A stretch of 64,000 bases of DNA from CALBTQ01 sp036725605 (GCA_036725605.1 DAIMDW010000004.1:140497-204496); one strand, 5' to 3'. Positions 1 to 9,880 are shown, numbered from the stretch's first letter. The notes: generated by a model from the sequence alone, not told the origin. Made by a program: numbers and translations.

Positions 1-4
1 GGGG

Positions 5-514
5 ATGCAGATGGGCCGTTTCGAGCAATTGCAGGAGATGCTGCGCCAAAAGCGTTTCGGCTTTCGCCTGGACGAGGTGATGACCGGCACGCACCGATTC
101 GAGCCGGGCTACGGCGAACCGGGCGACCGTTTCATGGAATACCGCGTCACCTGGGGACCCAGGAACGTGGGTGAGTTTCTCAATCCGCTGGGCGGCAAGT
201 TCATGTACAACGACCTGGAAGGCTTCGTGGACATCGAAGGGCTGTGCCGCAACACGCCGGTGCTCGGCTCGCTGGAACTGCATTATTTCACCGAAGCGAA
301 GATCCGCTATTCGTTCACCTTCGAGGTCAACGGCACGGATTACCAATACATCGGCGAGAAAATCGACCTGCGCCCGTGGAACCTGCACCGCACACACACG
401 ACGTGTCACGGCACGTTGTTCATCGAAAGCACCGGCGAGATCGTCTCACGCTCGGTGACCCACTTCCGGTGGCACACGCTGCCGGGCTTCCTGGCCAGCA
501 TCCGGCTTGGATAA
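5..514 (+). CDS. Hypothetical protein, possibly 5'-truncated by the window edge
   Basis: An open frame of 169 residues begins almost at the window edge, so the true start may lie outside. An internal Met-Gly at residue 3 is an alternative start. I do not recognise the family. The protein is soluble, has no signal peptide or membrane segment, and is rich in aromatic residues in a beta-strand-like pattern. His-Arg-Thr-His-Thr-Thr-Cys-His at about residues 128-135 is the most distinctive stretch. The esterase gene starts 52 bases downstream on the same strand, so the two may be co-transcribed. Coding is judged from GC-rich third positions and the clean end just before a well-spaced downstream gene. 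Confidence 0.6.
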   Translation: MQMGRFEQLQEMLRQKRFGFRLDEVMTGTHRFEPGYGEPGDRFMEYRVTWGPRNVGEFLNPLGGKFMYNDLEGFVDIEGLCRNTPVLGSLELHYFTEAKIRYSFTFEVNGTDYQYIGEKIDLRPWNLHRTHTTCHGTLFIESTGEIVSRSVTHFRWHTLPGFLASIRLG

Positions 515-566
515 TTCTTGGAGCAGAGGGGATTTGGTGTTACAACGGCGGGCCAGGAGGTAAGCG

Positions 567-1841
567 ATGTCCACCGAAAGCGCTCCGGTGCAAAAACCGC
601 CCCGCCGCGGGCTGCTGATCATGGGTTGTCTGGCGCCGGTGCTGCTGGTGCTGGCGGCGATCGGCTACATTGTCTGGCAGTTGCTGGACGCGAAGGACGA
701 AGCCATGCCGCTGCCCGCCGAACTGAGCGAAGACGAGTGGCGGGTGGTGCCGTGGGCGTCGCCGCCGTTCGTGTACGACGGCCCGGGGCAACTGGATGCG
801 TACATGGACAACGGTTGCCGGCGCGGCATTTTCACGCCCGATCCGGAGCGGGGCATGTCGCTGGGCGGGTTGGGCGTGCGTTGTCAGCCGGGCATGCCCT
901 CGGAGATCCTCGGCGCGCCGCGGGCGCTGCTGGTGCACCTGCCGAGCAACTACCGCAAGGACGGCGAACCGCTGCCGTTGGTGATCGCTTTTCACGGCTT
1001 CGGGCAACGGCCGCATCACGTCGCCCGGGCGTTGATCGCGCAGATGGAAAAGGCGATGAACGACGGCTGGCTGCCGCCGGTGGTGCTGGCGCTGCCGGAC
1101 ATGTCGCTGAGCGGCAACGGCCTGGACAATCCGGTCACCCAGTGGGACGAGACGGGCGGCAGTTGGGGCGTCAACTCGAACCTGGGACGTTTCGCCGATC
1201 ATCTGAAAAACGAGCTGGTGCCCTTCCTGCAGGAAAACTACAACGTGCGGCGCGATCCGGCCGGGACGATCGTGCTGGGCGCGTCGATGGGCGGCACGAT
1301 CGCAATGAACATGATGATCGACGAGCCGCAGCGGTATCCGAACGTGGGCGCGTTCTATCCGGCGGTCGATCTGCGTTATAGCTGCCAGGGCAAGCGCACG
1401 CTCAACTACGATCCGGCGTGCTACAAGCCGCTGACCAAAGACGATCAGAACCGGCCGATGGTGGTCAATCCGCGCCAGGCGTACCTGTTCACCGAGAAGG
1501 TGTTTTTGTATCCCGTGTTCGATTCCGACCGCGTGCAGGGCATGGTGTGGACCGAAGACAAACCGGTGTGGGAGCGGGTGCGTGCGGCCAATCCGGTCGA
1601 CCGGCTGCGCGACGCCAAGCCGGACCTGACCGGCGTGCACATCTGGTACGTGGTCGGCGAGAACGACGACTTTAACATCGACGCGACCGTGCCGGTGTTC
1701 AATCCGGTGGCCAAGGAACTGGGCGCGATGATCGAACCGGAGCAGCAAATCCGGCCGGGCAACCACGACATCCCGTTCATCGAGGAAAACCTGGGCGACG
1801 CCCTGCGGTGGGTGGCCGAGCGGTTGGCGGCAGGGAAGTAA
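567..1841 (+). CDS. Membrane-anchored alpha/beta-hydrolase (putative esterase)
   Basis: A 424-residue protein with one hydrophobic segment at about residues 15-37, giving an N-terminal anchor with a periplasmic catalytic domain. The fold signature runs from a beta-strand and oxyanion His-Gly (VIAFHGFG) to the nucleophile elbow Gly-Ala-Ser-Met-Gly-Gly with Ser240. A likely acid lies in GENDD at about 365-369 and the His is His400 in GNHD. This order matches the putative-esterase (esterase D / feruloyl-esterase-like) group of serine hydrolases. Substrate is unknown. The start is fixed by GGAGG six bases upstream. It ends 6 bases from the convergent lipoprotein gene. Confidence 0.75.
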   Translation: MSTESAPVQKPPRRGLLIMGCLAPVLLVLAAIGYIVWQLLDAKDEAMPLPAELSEDEWRVVPWASPPFVYDGPGQLDAYMDNGCRRGIFTPDPERGMSLGGLGVRCQPGMPSEILGAPRALLVHLPSNYRKDGEPLPLVIAFHGFGQRPHHVARALIAQMEKAMNDGWLPPVVLALPDMSLSGNGLDNPVTQWDETGGSWGVNSNLGRFADHLKNELVPFLQENYNVRRDPAGTIVLGASMGGTIAMNMMIDEPQRYPNVGAFYPAVDLRYSCQGKRTLNYDPACYKPLTKDDQNRPMVVNPRQAYLFTEKVFLYPVFDSDRVQGMVWTEDKPVWERVRAANPVDRLRDAKPDLTGVHIWYVVGENDDFNIDATVPVFNPVAKELGAMIEPEQQIRPGNHDIPFIEENLGDALRWVAERLAAGK

Positions 1842-1847
1842 CCTCCG

Positions 1848-2780
1848 TTATTCGCCGCGCAGCCGTTGCAGCGCCTGTTCGTTTTCTTTCTGCCAGAGCA
1901 CGGCCTGTTCGGCGAGACGACCTTCACCAATCCAGCCCATTTGCGTGGCCAGCAGGTAGCCGTAGCGCTCGCCGAGAGGGGCGAGCATTTGCCGCAGCGC
2001 TTGCCAATCAGCGGCGCGCAGTTCGTCGATATTCTTGCAGAGCGCGGCTTCGACCCCGCCGGGTCCGCCCACGCGATTGCCGTCGAGGGGCAGGGCGAAA
2101 GAGGCGGCGAGCAGCGGTTTGCGCAAATCAACCAACGCCGCGCTCATTTGGTAATGAACTTTCGGGCGCTCGCCGGTGTTAAAGACAGTAAGGTGATCCA
2201 AGCCGATCAGCAGGAGCAGGTCGGCGTGGAAATTCTCGGCGATCCGCTCCGGCGACAAGGCGCGCCAGCACGGCGTGGGCAGATGGTTGACCGGCACTTC
2301 GACGCGCAGCAGGCACAGCTCGGCGCGGGGGTCGTCGAGATCGACCTCGGCGGGCGGCGGCGCGGCCAGTTGGTCGCGAGCCGGGGGCGCGGGGCGGTAC
2401 GGCTCCAGCAGACGATAGCCCGGCCGGCCGGCGCGGCGCGGATCGGTCGCCAGGCGCCGGACCAGATCGCCGGCGGGCGCGGAAGCGACGAAGCGCACGT
2501 CGCGGAAAAAGTTCAGCGTGCGCGGCATGCGGTCGGCCCACAGCGGCCCGAGTTCGCGCAGGTCCAGCGGCACGGCGGTCGTTTCCAGTTGAGTTTCCAC
2601 CGGCCCGGCGAGGGTCGGATGCACGGTGACGAGGTTGAGATGATCGGGCAACGACACCAACAGCACGGTGGGTTGCGCATCGGCGAACTGCAGCACGGCG
2701 CGCAGGTAGTCGGTTTCACGCGGCGCGCAAGCGGCGAACAGGAGGACCAACAACAGGAGCGAGCCGAGAATTTTTCGCAC
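1848..2780 (-). CDS. Putative lipoprotein of unknown function
   Basis: A 310-residue protein. I chose the GTG at 2780 over the ATG at 2840 because AGAGGTG lies at the right distance before it and the sequence then begins with a basic n-region, a Leu-rich core and a lipobox (Leu-Phe-Ala-Ala-Cys, Cys about residue 17). This predicts lipidation by Lgt and processing by signal peptidase II. The mature part has no repeats or motif that I can name. It is transcribed divergently from padR across about 155 bases. Confidence 0.6.
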   Translation of the reverse strand: MRKILGSLLLLVLLFAACAPRETDYLRAVLQFADAQPTVLLVSLPDHLNLVTVHPTLAGPVETQLETTAVPLDLRELGPLWADRMPRTLNFFRDVRFVASAPAGDLVRRLATDPRRAGRPGYRLLEPYRPAPPARDQLAAPPPAEVDLDDPRAELCLLRVEVPVNHLPTPCWRALSPERIAENFHADLLLLIGLDHLTVFNTGERPKVHYQMSAALVDLRKPLLAASFALPLDGNRVGGPGGVEAALCKNIDELRAADWQALRQMLAPLGERYGYLLATQMGWIGEGRLAEQAVLWQKENEQALQRLRGE

Positions 2781-2935
2781 CGGGAGCACCTCTGGAAAAA
2801 GTGATTTCCCGAACGTAACCCGAATCGCTTCGTTGAGCAAATAGGATGTCCGGTTGACATATATTTATTTTTGCATAGTTTGGTCCAAATACTTGAGGAT
2901 GTTACCGGATCACATCAACACAGAGGCGTTATACG

Positions 2936-3598
2936 ATGAGTGTACAATTAGCGATTTTGGGTTTCCTGCGGGAGAAAGAGTTCTACGGCTATGAGTTGAA
3001 GAAGGTGATGGAACGCTTTATGGGTGACTGGACCGATATCAAGTTCGGCTCCATTTACTATGCATTGGAACGCCTGGCTCACGAGAGCCTGGTCGAGCCG
3101 GTGCGGCGCGAGAAAGAGGGAAGCAATCCGGCGCGCACGGTGTATCGCATCACCGACAAGGGCCGGGCGGCATTTTTGGTGATGTTGGAAGAAAATCTGA
3201 CGAAAATTCACAAATTTTTCATGCCGTTGGACATGGGTCTGTTTTTCGGCTGGCATGTGGACCGGGAGCGGATGGTCGAGATTTTGCGCGGCCGCGCGGA
3301 GATGATGAAAGCGACGATCGAATTTCTGACCGACCAGAAATCGTTCATGGCGCGCAATCCGCATTTGCCGGAGATCGTGATGATGCTCGAGCGGCATCAG
3401 GTCGCGCATTTGCAGGCCGAGTATGACTACCTGGTCGAGTTGGCCGAATTCGTGGAGACCAAGGATCTGTACGAGGGCAAGACGCTGGGCGATTTCCTCG
3501 AAGTGGAGATCGAATTCAACGTTGAAGGCCAGAAGGAACTGGCGGTCATGGAGAAGGAATTTCTCGCTCGATTCAAGCGGAAGGAGAACCAGCGATGA
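2936..3598 (+). CDS. PadR-family transcriptional regulator
   Basis: A 220-residue protein. Residues 1-85 form the PadR winged helix (FYGYELKK helix, then FGSIYYALERL recognition region and a beta-wing with TVYRITDKG). The C-terminal half is helical with many charges, typical of the long PadR subclass dimerisation domain (Vir_act_alpha_C type). PadR proteins commonly repress linked transporter genes and respond to toxic small molecules. Here the stop overlaps the start of the tolC-like gene (ATGA), so regulator and efflux pump are one operon, which predicts autoregulation. A TTGACA sequence at 2854-2859 is a candidate -35 element, but no convincing -10 follows at ideal spacing. Confidence 0.88.
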   Translation: MSVQLAILGFLREKEFYGYELKKVMERFMGDWTDIKFGSIYYALERLAHESLVEPVRREKEGSNPARTVYRITDKGRAAFLVMLEENLTKIHKFFMPLDMGLFFGWHVDRERMVEILRGRAEMMKATIEFLTDQKSFMARNPHLPEIVMMLERHQVAHLQAEYDYLVELAEFVETKDLYEGKTLGDFLEVEIEFNVEGQKELAVMEKEFLARFKRKENQR

Positions 3599-4938
3599 AC
3601 AAATGGGCGTCGGTTGTCGCGTTGTTGCTGATCGTGCTGACGATCGCCGCGCCGGCGTGGGCCGAGGAACTGACCTTGGAGCGGGCGATCGAGATCGCCC
3701 TGGAGAACAACCGCTCGTTGCAGGCGGCGCAGTACAGCGCCTCGGCGGCGAACTGGGGTCTGGGCGAGTCGATCTCGGTGTGGCTGCCGCACGTGTACTA
3801 CAACACGACCTGGACGCGCCCGGACCAGGACACGCTGGACGCGGCCGACGAAGCGCTGGAACTGAGCCGGCAGTACAATCCGGACGCCGAACCGTCGCTG
3901 TACGAAAACAACTACACGAGTTCGATCAGCGTGGTGCAGCCGATTTTCAACGGCGCGCAAGAATACGCGGCGATTCACTCGGCGGCGATCTCGCGCGATT
4001 CGGCCAAGCTTAACGCGCAGGACGCGCGCCTGCAGGTGTCGCTGGAAGTGAAGAAGGCGTATTACGGCGCACTGTCGGCCAAGGAGCTGGTGCGCGTGGC
4101 GCAGGAATCGCTGGCGCTGGCGCAACAGTCGCTGGCGTTGGTCAAGGCGCAGCAGGACGTCGGGCGGGTGACCGTCAGCGACGTGCTGCGCTGGGAGGCC
4201 GAAGCGGCGAGCGCGGAAGGTTCGGTGGCCGAAGCGGAGAACGCGCTGGCGCAATCGCGCATGGCGCTGGCGCAGATACTCGGCGAGCCCGTGACGACGA
4301 TCTACGACCTGCCGGAAATGAACGTGGAGGTCGATCCGCAGCAATTGCTGATCGCCGAGGATGCGGCGCTGGCGGGCACGCAGGACCAGTTGAGCGTCGG
4401 CGGGCATCCGGCGGTGCAGGCGGAGGAGAACAACATCACGCTGGCCAAGGTCAATACCGTGCAGTCGGTCGGCGCGCTGCTGCCCAACATCAATTTCACC
4501 TACAACTACAGTTGGGAAACCAACGACACGATGGCGCCGGACGAGGACACGGCCTGGACGATGGGCGTCAGCGTGGAGATTCCGTTGTTCCAGAGCTTCG
4601 GCGCGATCAGCGGCATCGGCCGGTCGTGCCGCACGACGCAGGCCACGCGCATGGGCGCCGAATCGTACGAACGGACTTTTTTGCAGCGCACCTACGCGGC
4701 GAAACTCGATTTGCGCGCCGCGCGGCTGCGCGTGGTGTCGGCCCTGAAGGCGAAGAAACACGCCGCGGCGAATTTGGAGATCGTCAACAACCGCAGTGAA
4801 CTGGGGATGGCGACCAACCTCGAATTGCTGGACGCGCAGTTGTCGTACAAAAATGCCCAATCGAATTTGATTGCCGCGATCAGTGATTTCAATACGGCGA
4901 TGGCCGAATGGGAATACGTGACGGCGAAGGCCGAATGA
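3595..4938 (+). CDS. TolC-family outer membrane efflux protein
   Basis: A 447-residue protein, normal for the family. It has a cleavable signal peptide (Ala-Pro-Ala-Trp-Ala at about residues 17-21) followed by two outer-membrane-efflux repeats. Each repeat has long Ala/Gln/Glu-rich coiled helices (for example around residues 140-240) alternating with short beta-strands that build the outer membrane barrel. TolC-type trimers form the exit duct for RND pumps. The start codon overlaps the padR stop, and the membrane-fusion protein and RND genes follow directly, giving a complete tripartite pump. AAGGAG lies upstream of the ATG. Confidence 0.88.
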   Translation: MNKWASVVALLLIVLTIAAPAWAEELTLERAIEIALENNRSLQAAQYSASAANWGLGESISVWLPHVYYNTTWTRPDQDTLDAADEALELSRQYNPDAEPSLYENNYTSSISVVQPIFNGAQEYAAIHSAAISRDSAKLNAQDARLQVSLEVKKAYYGALSAKELVRVAQESLALAQQSLALVKAQQDVGRVTVSDVLRWEAEAASAEGSVAEAENALAQSRMALAQILGEPVTTIYDLPEMNVEVDPQQLLIAEDAALAGTQDQLSVGGHPAVQAEENNITLAKVNTVQSVGALLPNINFTYNYSWETNDTMAPDEDTAWTMGVSVEIPLFQSFGAISGIGRSCRTTQATRMGAESYERTFLQRTYAAKLDLRAARLRVVSALKAKKHAAANLEIVNNRSELGMATNLELLDAQLSYKNAQSNLIAAISDFNTAMAEWEYVTAKAE

Positions 4939-4958
4939 ATTTTTAAAAAGGATTGTGC

Positions 4959-6179
4959 ATGAAGGCGAACCGGACGGGGAGCGGACGGCGGCGGCTGGTG
5001 GTGTTGGTTCTGTTGGGGGTGTTGGCGGCGGCGATCGCCTTCGCCTATTACAACCGCAACGTGCGCGTATCGGAGAAACTGGGCGGCGACCATCAGCGCG
5101 AGGCCTGGCCGGTCGACGTGCGCACGATCGAGCCGGAATTGTTCGTCGAGCGCATCACGGCCACGGGCATTCTGCAGGCGCAGGAAGAGGCCGTGCTGAC
5201 CGCCGAGGTGTCGGCCAAGGTGAAGGCCATCCGCGCCGACCTGGGCGACAAGGTGCGTCGGGGGCAGGCGCTGGTCGTGCTGGATCAGGCAACCTATGCG
5301 CTGACCCGGCAGAGCGCCGCGGCGGAATTGTCTTCGGCGAAATCGGCGGCCACGCTGGCCGACGAGGATTACGAGCGCGCGAAAAAATTATTTGCCAAAG
5401 GGCACATCTCCCAGGCCGAGATGGATCAGATCCGTACGCAGTACGACGCGGCGACGGCGCGGCGGCAACTGGCCGAAGCGTCTTACGGGCTGGCTGCGCG
5501 CAACTTGAACGAGACGGTGATCCGCGCGCCGTTTTCCGGCCGGGTGAGCGCGCGCGCGGCTTCCATCGGCGAACTGGCCGCGCCGGGCACGCCGATTCTG
5601 ACGGTCGTCAAAGACGCGGTGCTCAAGGTCGATCTGGCCCTGTCGGAAATGGAAGTGATGCGCGTGCAACCGGGCATGCCGGTCGCGGTGACGCTGCCGG
5701 CGCTGGGCGACGAGGAATTCGCCGGCCGCGTGACGCGCGTGGGCGTGGCGGCCGACAAGGCCAGCGGCTCGTTCCCGGTGCGCGTGGAGATCGACAACGC
5801 CGCCGGCCGCCTGATGGCCGGAATGCGTTGCGCGGTGGCCGTCGAGCTGGCGCGGATTCCGGAAAGCGTCGTGATCGTGCGCGACCAGGTCGTGCAACTC
5901 AACGGCAAGCAGGGCGCGTACGTTGCCGTCGAGACCGAGGGCGGCTACGTCGCGCAGGCGCGGCCGCTGAGGCTCGGACCGCGCGACGGCGAGCGGGTGC
6001 TGATCGAAGAGGGCTTGTCCATCGGCGATCTGCTGGTGGTGATCGGCCAACGGTCGATCAACGACGGCAGCAAATTGCAGATCGTCAATCGCGACGGCGT
6101 GCGCGTGGAGCCGCCGACCGCCGAAGCGACGCCCGCCGCCGAGGCGACGCCCGCCGACAATCAACCCACGGAGGGTTGA
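4959..6179 (+). CDS. RND efflux periplasmic adaptor (membrane-fusion protein)
   Basis: A 406-residue HlyD/AcrA-like protein. The ATG at 4959 is preferred over an in-frame TTG at 4953 because AAGGA lies before it. Residues about 13-31 form a single N-terminal membrane anchor or signal. A biotinyl-lipoyl-like hinge (TGILQAQEEAVLTAEV and GDKVRRGQALVVLD) follows, then a short alpha-hairpin, the second lipoyl half with APFSGRV, and a beta-barrel. The C-terminal tail is Ala/Pro/Glu-rich and low complexity. It bridges the TolC-like protein and the RND pump encoded on either side. Three bases separate it from the RND gene. Confidence 0.88.
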   Translation: MKANRTGSGRRRLVVLVLLGVLAAAIAFAYYNRNVRVSEKLGGDHQREAWPVDVRTIEPELFVERITATGILQAQEEAVLTAEVSAKVKAIRADLGDKVRRGQALVVLDQATYALTRQSAAAELSSAKSAATLADEDYERAKKLFAKGHISQAEMDQIRTQYDAATARRQLAEASYGLAARNLNETVIRAPFSGRVSARAASIGELAAPGTPILTVVKDAVLKVDLALSEMEVMRVQPGMPVAVTLPALGDEEFAGRVTRVGVAADKASGSFPVRVEIDNAAGRLMAGMRCAVAVELARIPESVVIVRDQVVQLNGKQGAYVAVETEGGYVAQARPLRLGPRDGERVLIEEGLSIGDLLVVIGQRSINDGSKLQIVNRDGVRVEPPTAEATPAAEATPADNQPTEG

Positions 6180-6182
6180 TCG

Positions 6183-9100
6183 ATGCGCTCCATCATCAAA
6201 ATCTCGATCGAGAATCCGGTCCTGGTGAACATCCTGATGGCCACGGTGATCATCACCGGCCTGTTCGCGTTTTTCGACCTGCCGCGCGAACTGGTCAGCG
6301 AGGTGAAGTTCAACTGGGCGTTCATCATCGTGCCCTGGCCCGGCGCGTCCAGCGAAGAGATCGAGCAGCTGGTCACCATTCCGATCGAGGAGGAGATCCA
6401 GGACGTCCGCGACATCGAGGAGATCTACAGCCAGTCGAGCGAGGGCGGCGCGTTCATCATGGTCAAGTTCGGCACGATCAGCGACGAGCTGTTCCGCATG
6501 CGTTTCCTGGATTTGAAGGCCGAAGTCGACCGCGTGCAAAACCTGCCGGAGGACGTGGACGACATTTACTACAACGAGTTCGACACGACCGAGATGATTC
6601 CGCTGGTGACGATCAACCTGGGCGGACCGCTGACGGACATGGAGCTGCGGCATTTGATCACCGACCTGCGGCGGCGCGTGATGATGATCGACGGCGTGGC
6701 CAAGGCCGAGATGACCGGCACGAACGAACGGCAGGTGTGGGTCGAGGTCGATCCGGAAAAGCTGGAGGCGCATTCGCTGTCGCCGGACATGGTGGCGCTG
6801 GCGCTGGCCGCGTCCAACCGCAACGTGCCGGCGGGCAAGGTGGAGGCGGGACGCGAGGAATTTCTGCTGCGCACGGTCGGGCGCTTCGACAACGCCGAGC
6901 GCATCCGGCGCGTGGTGGTGCGTTCGCTGCCCGGCGGCAACGCGCTGACGGTCAACGACGTGGCGCAGGTGACCGACGGTTTCGAGGAAGTGAGCACGAC
7001 GGTGCACCTGAACGGTCAGCCGTCGGCGTCGATCAACGTCTCCAAGCGCGCGGCGGCGAGCACGATCGCGATCATCGAGGACGTCAAGCGACTGGTGGCG
7101 GAGGTGCAGCCGACGCTGCCGGCGGGCGCGCAGATCGTACTGAGCGGCGACACGTCGATCGAAATCAAGGACATCATGGACGTGCTGCGCAACAACGCGG
7201 TGCTCGGTTTGATCCTGGTGATCATCTTCCTGTACCTGGCGATCGGCGCGCGCAACGCGCTGTTCGTCGCCATGGGCATTCCGGTCACGTTTCTGACCAC
7301 GTTCATTTTTATGTACTACTCGGGCAACTCGCTCAACGGCAATTCGCTGTTCGGGCTGATCCTGGTTCTGGGCATCGTGGTCGACGACGCAATCATCATC
7401 GTCGAGAACTGTTACCGCCATTACCAGATGGGCAAGCCGTTGCACCAGGCGGCGCTGGACGGCGCGCACGAAGTGGCCATGCCGGTCATTTCGGCGACGC
7501 TGACGACGGTGGCGGCGTTCCTGCCGCTGATGCTGATGCCGGGGATCATGGGCAAGTTCATGCGGATCATCCCGATCATCGTGTGTCTGGTGCTGGCGGC
7601 GAGCATGGTCGAGGCGTTCATCATTCTGCCGTCGCACTTCGCCGAGTGGACAAGCAAGAAGACCAAGGCCGCGGCGTCGCCGCCCTGGCTGCGGTCGTTG
7701 ACGCGATCGTACAACCATTTCCTGGCCAAGTTGCTGCGCCGGCGCGGCTGGGTGATCGGCGGTGTGTTTTTGTTGCTGATCGCCACGGGCATGGTGGTGC
7801 CGGTCGTGGGCGTCGAGCTGTTCGGCGACGAGGAAATCAACCTGTTCCAGGTGTTCATCGAAATGCCTTCGGGCACGAGTCTGGAGGAAACGGGGAAGAT
7901 CGTTGAGCAGGTCGAGCGCGCGGCGGGCAAGCTGCCGGCCAAGGAAATCAAATCGGTGCAGGGCATCGTCGGACTGATGCGCACGGAGACCGACTGGGTT
8001 TTCTCCAGCAACGTGGGCGAAGTGTCGCTGGAGCTGGTTTCCAAGAAGGAAGGACGGCGCGGGCTGGACGCGATCATCAACGACTTGCGCAACCAGATCG
8101 GCGTGGTGCCGGGGCTGGAGAAACTGCGTTTTCAAAAGGCGCACGGCGGCCCGCCGACGGGTCGACCGGTCGAGGTACGCATTCTGGGACGGGACTTCGG
8201 ACCGCTGACCGAGATTGCCGATCTGCTCAAGCAGAAGCTGAAAACGATTCCCGGCGTGGTGGACATCCAGGACAACTGGAAAAGCCAGAAGAAGGAAGTG
8301 CGGGTGACCGTCGACGAGGCGGCGGCGGCGTACTACGGGCTGGACCTGCTAAGCGTGGCGTCGTTTTTGCGCACGGCCTTCGAGGGGCTGGTCACCACGA
8401 CCTACCGCGACGGCAACGACGAGGTGGAAGTGCTGGTGCGTTATCCGCGCCGGTATGAAAAGGACATGAACTCGCTGGATCGGCTCAAGATCCCGGGCGT
8501 GACGGCGACCGGCCAGGTGGTGTGGGTGCCGTTCAAGGCGGTGGCGCGCACCGAGGTGGTCGACGCGTGGCCATCGATCGAGCGCATGGACCAGGAGCGC
8601 TACATTCTGGTGTCGGCGGACATCGCGCCGGAGTATGCGAATCAACTGTACGGCATCAACGCGCAGATCACGCAATACTGGCAGGACGAGATGGCCAAGC
8701 GGTATCCGGGTTATCACCTGGACATGAGCGGGCAGTACAAGGAATTTCAGGAATCGTTCACGTCGCTGCAACGCCTGTTTCTGATCGGCGTGTTTTTGAT
8801 TTTCGTCATTCTGGGCGGGCAGTTCAAAAGCTTCTTCCAGCCGATCATCATTTTGTTCACCATTCCGTTCGCGTTCATCGGCGCGATGGTCGGCCTGCTG
8901 GTGTCGGGCAGCCCGTTGTCGATCGTGACGTTGTACGGCATGGTCGCGTTGGCGGGCGTCGCGGTGAACGACGCGATCGTGATGATCGACTTCATCAACA
9001 AGGCGCGGATCAACGGCGACGGCAAATGGGCGAGCCTGCTGCGCGCCGGCCGGTTGCGCCTGCGGCCGATCATGCTTACGAGCCTGACGACCATCGGCGG

Positions 9101-9311
9101 CCTGATGCCCACCGCGTTGGGCCTGGGCGGTCGCAGCGAAAGCTGGGCGCCGTTGGCGGCGGTGATCGTCTGGGGCATGGCCGCTTCGACGCTGATGACC
9201 TTGTTCGTCATCCCCTGCGTCTACCGCATCTTGATCGACGACATTCCCGCCTGGCGGCAGCGGCGCAAGGAAAAGAGACGGTTGAAGCGGGCGGCGAAAG
9301 CGCTCGCCTAA
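6183..9311 (+). CDS. RND-family efflux pump permease (AcrB/HAE1-like)
   Basis: A 1042-residue protein, the normal full length for the hydrophobe/amphiphile RND class. It has an N-terminal helix, a large porter loop, a helix cluster at about residues 340-480, a second porter loop and a second helix cluster near the end. TM4 carries the paired proton-relay aspartates in GIVVDDAIIIVEN, and TM10 carries the matching GVAVNDAIVMIDF. It should drive proton-coupled export of hydrophobic compounds or possibly lipids. GGAGGG precedes the ATG. It is the last pump component in the padR-led operon. Confidence 0.9.
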   Translation: MRSIIKISIENPVLVNILMATVIITGLFAFFDLPRELVSEVKFNWAFIIVPWPGASSEEIEQLVTIPIEEEIQDVRDIEEIYSQSSEGGAFIMVKFGTISDELFRMRFLDLKAEVDRVQNLPEDVDDIYYNEFDTTEMIPLVTINLGGPLTDMELRHLITDLRRRVMMIDGVAKAEMTGTNERQVWVEVDPEKLEAHSLSPDMVALALAASNRNVPAGKVEAGREEFLLRTVGRFDNAERIRRVVVRSLPGGNALTVNDVAQVTDGFEEVSTTVHLNGQPSASINVSKRAAASTIAIIEDVKRLVAEVQPTLPAGAQIVLSGDTSIEIKDIMDVLRNNAVLGLILVIIFLYLAIGARNALFVAMGIPVTFLTTFIFMYYSGNSLNGNSLFGLILVLGIVVDDAIIIVENCYRHYQMGKPLHQAALDGAHEVAMPVISATLTTVAAFLPLMLMPGIMGKFMRIIPIIVCLVLAASMVEAFIILPSHFAEWTSKKTKAAASPPWLRSLTRSYNHFLAKLLRRRGWVIGGVFLLLIATGMVVPVVGVELFGDEEINLFQVFIEMPSGTSLEETGKIVEQVERAAGKLPAKEIKSVQGIVGLMRTETDWVFSSNVGEVSLELVSKKEGRRGLDAIINDLRNQIGVVPGLEKLRFQKAHGGPPTGRPVEVRILGRDFGPLTEIADLLKQKLKTIPGVVDIQDNWKSQKKEVRVTVDEAAAAYYGLDLLSVASFLRTAFEGLVTTTYRDGNDEVEVLVRYPRRYEKDMNSLDRLKIPGVTATGQVVWVPFKAVARTEVVDAWPSIERMDQERYILVSADIAPEYANQLYGINAQITQYWQDEMAKRYPGYHLDMSGQYKEFQESFTSLQRLFLIGVFLIFVILGGQFKSFFQPIIILFTIPFAFIGAMVGLLVSGSPLSIVTLYGMVALAGVAVNDAIVMIDFINKARINGDGKWASLLRAGRLRLRPIMLTSLTTIGGLMPTALGLGGRSESWAPLAAVIVWGMAASTLMTLFVIPCVYRILIDDIPAWRQRRKEKRRLKRAAKALA

Positions 9312-9326
9312 GCGGAGCGGACGTTC

Positions 9327-9809
9327 ATGGCGCTGATCGACACGCCCTGGGGCGCAATTCGCGTGCCCGACGACATTCCGACCTCGATCGTTTGCGCCCG
9401 TTGCGGCACGTGCTGCCGCGCGTTTTTTCTGAGCGTCACCGACGAAACGTTGCGCGAATGGGAGCGGCGGTTGCGTGCGGGCGACACGGAGGGCCTGCCG
9501 CCGGACCTGGAAGCGGTGCTGGAGTATTTCGTGCCGTTGAGCGATCCGCCGCCGACCGCGGAGGGGTCGTGGTTCACCTGCCGCGCCTTCGACGCCGCGG
9601 CCAACTCGTGTACGCTGTTCGCCACCGCGCCGCACCGCCGGCCGCAAGCCTGTTTCGCGTTTCCCTACGTGTACGATTGGGCGACGCTGCACGAAGCGCC
9701 GTACCCGAATTGTCACATTGTCGCCCAAGCGAAAAAGCACATCGGCGGGCGGGCGGGGGAAAACCTCGTGCAGTGGGTCCGGGGGGAAATTATAAATTCA
9801 AAGTTATAA
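9327..9809 (+). CDS. YkgJ-family cysteine cluster protein
   Basis: A 160-residue protein with the family signature Cys-x2-Cys-x2-Cys-Cys at residues 23-30 (CARCGTCC). Further cysteines in FTCRAFD, SCTLF, ACFAF and NCHI suit a metal or Fe-S binding zinc/iron-chelating domain (CxxCxxCC family). Its biochemical role is not established. It begins 15 bases after the RND gene and is probably the last cistron of the operon, ahead of a strong terminator. A link between the protein and the pump is only positional. Confidence 0.8.
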   Translation: MALIDTPWGAIRVPDDIPTSIVCARCGTCCRAFFLSVTDETLREWERRLRAGDTEGLPPDLEAVLEYFVPLSDPPPTAEGSWFTCRAFDAAANSCTLFATAPHRRPQACFAFPYVYDWATLHEAPYPNCHIVAQAKKHIGGRAGENLVQWVRGEIINSKL

Positions 9810-9833
9810 GTGACAAGTTGTGGTGATTAAATA

Positions 9834-9862
9834 AAAAAGGCGGGGAGAGCCCCCGCCTTTTT
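9834..9862. terminator. Bidirectional intrinsic terminator
   Basis: The stem AAAAAGGCGGGG pairs with CCCCGCCTTTTT across a five-base loop. The A-run and T-run on opposite sides make it work in both directions, closing the plus-strand efflux operon and the minus-strand C25 peptidase gene. Confidence 0.85.
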
Positions 9863-9880
9863 GTTGTCGCTAATTATCGG

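Noticed and set aside
4955..7906. A 983-codon plus-strand frame overlapping the adaptor and RND genes
   Set aside because: Its translation is a Gly/Arg-rich shadow with no domains; the true frames have full family signatures.
5388..8144. A 918-codon open frame on the minus strand under the efflux genes
   Set aside because: It is rich in Arg, His and Gln, as expected for the antisense of GC-rich genes, and the plus strand encodes clear adaptor and RND proteins.
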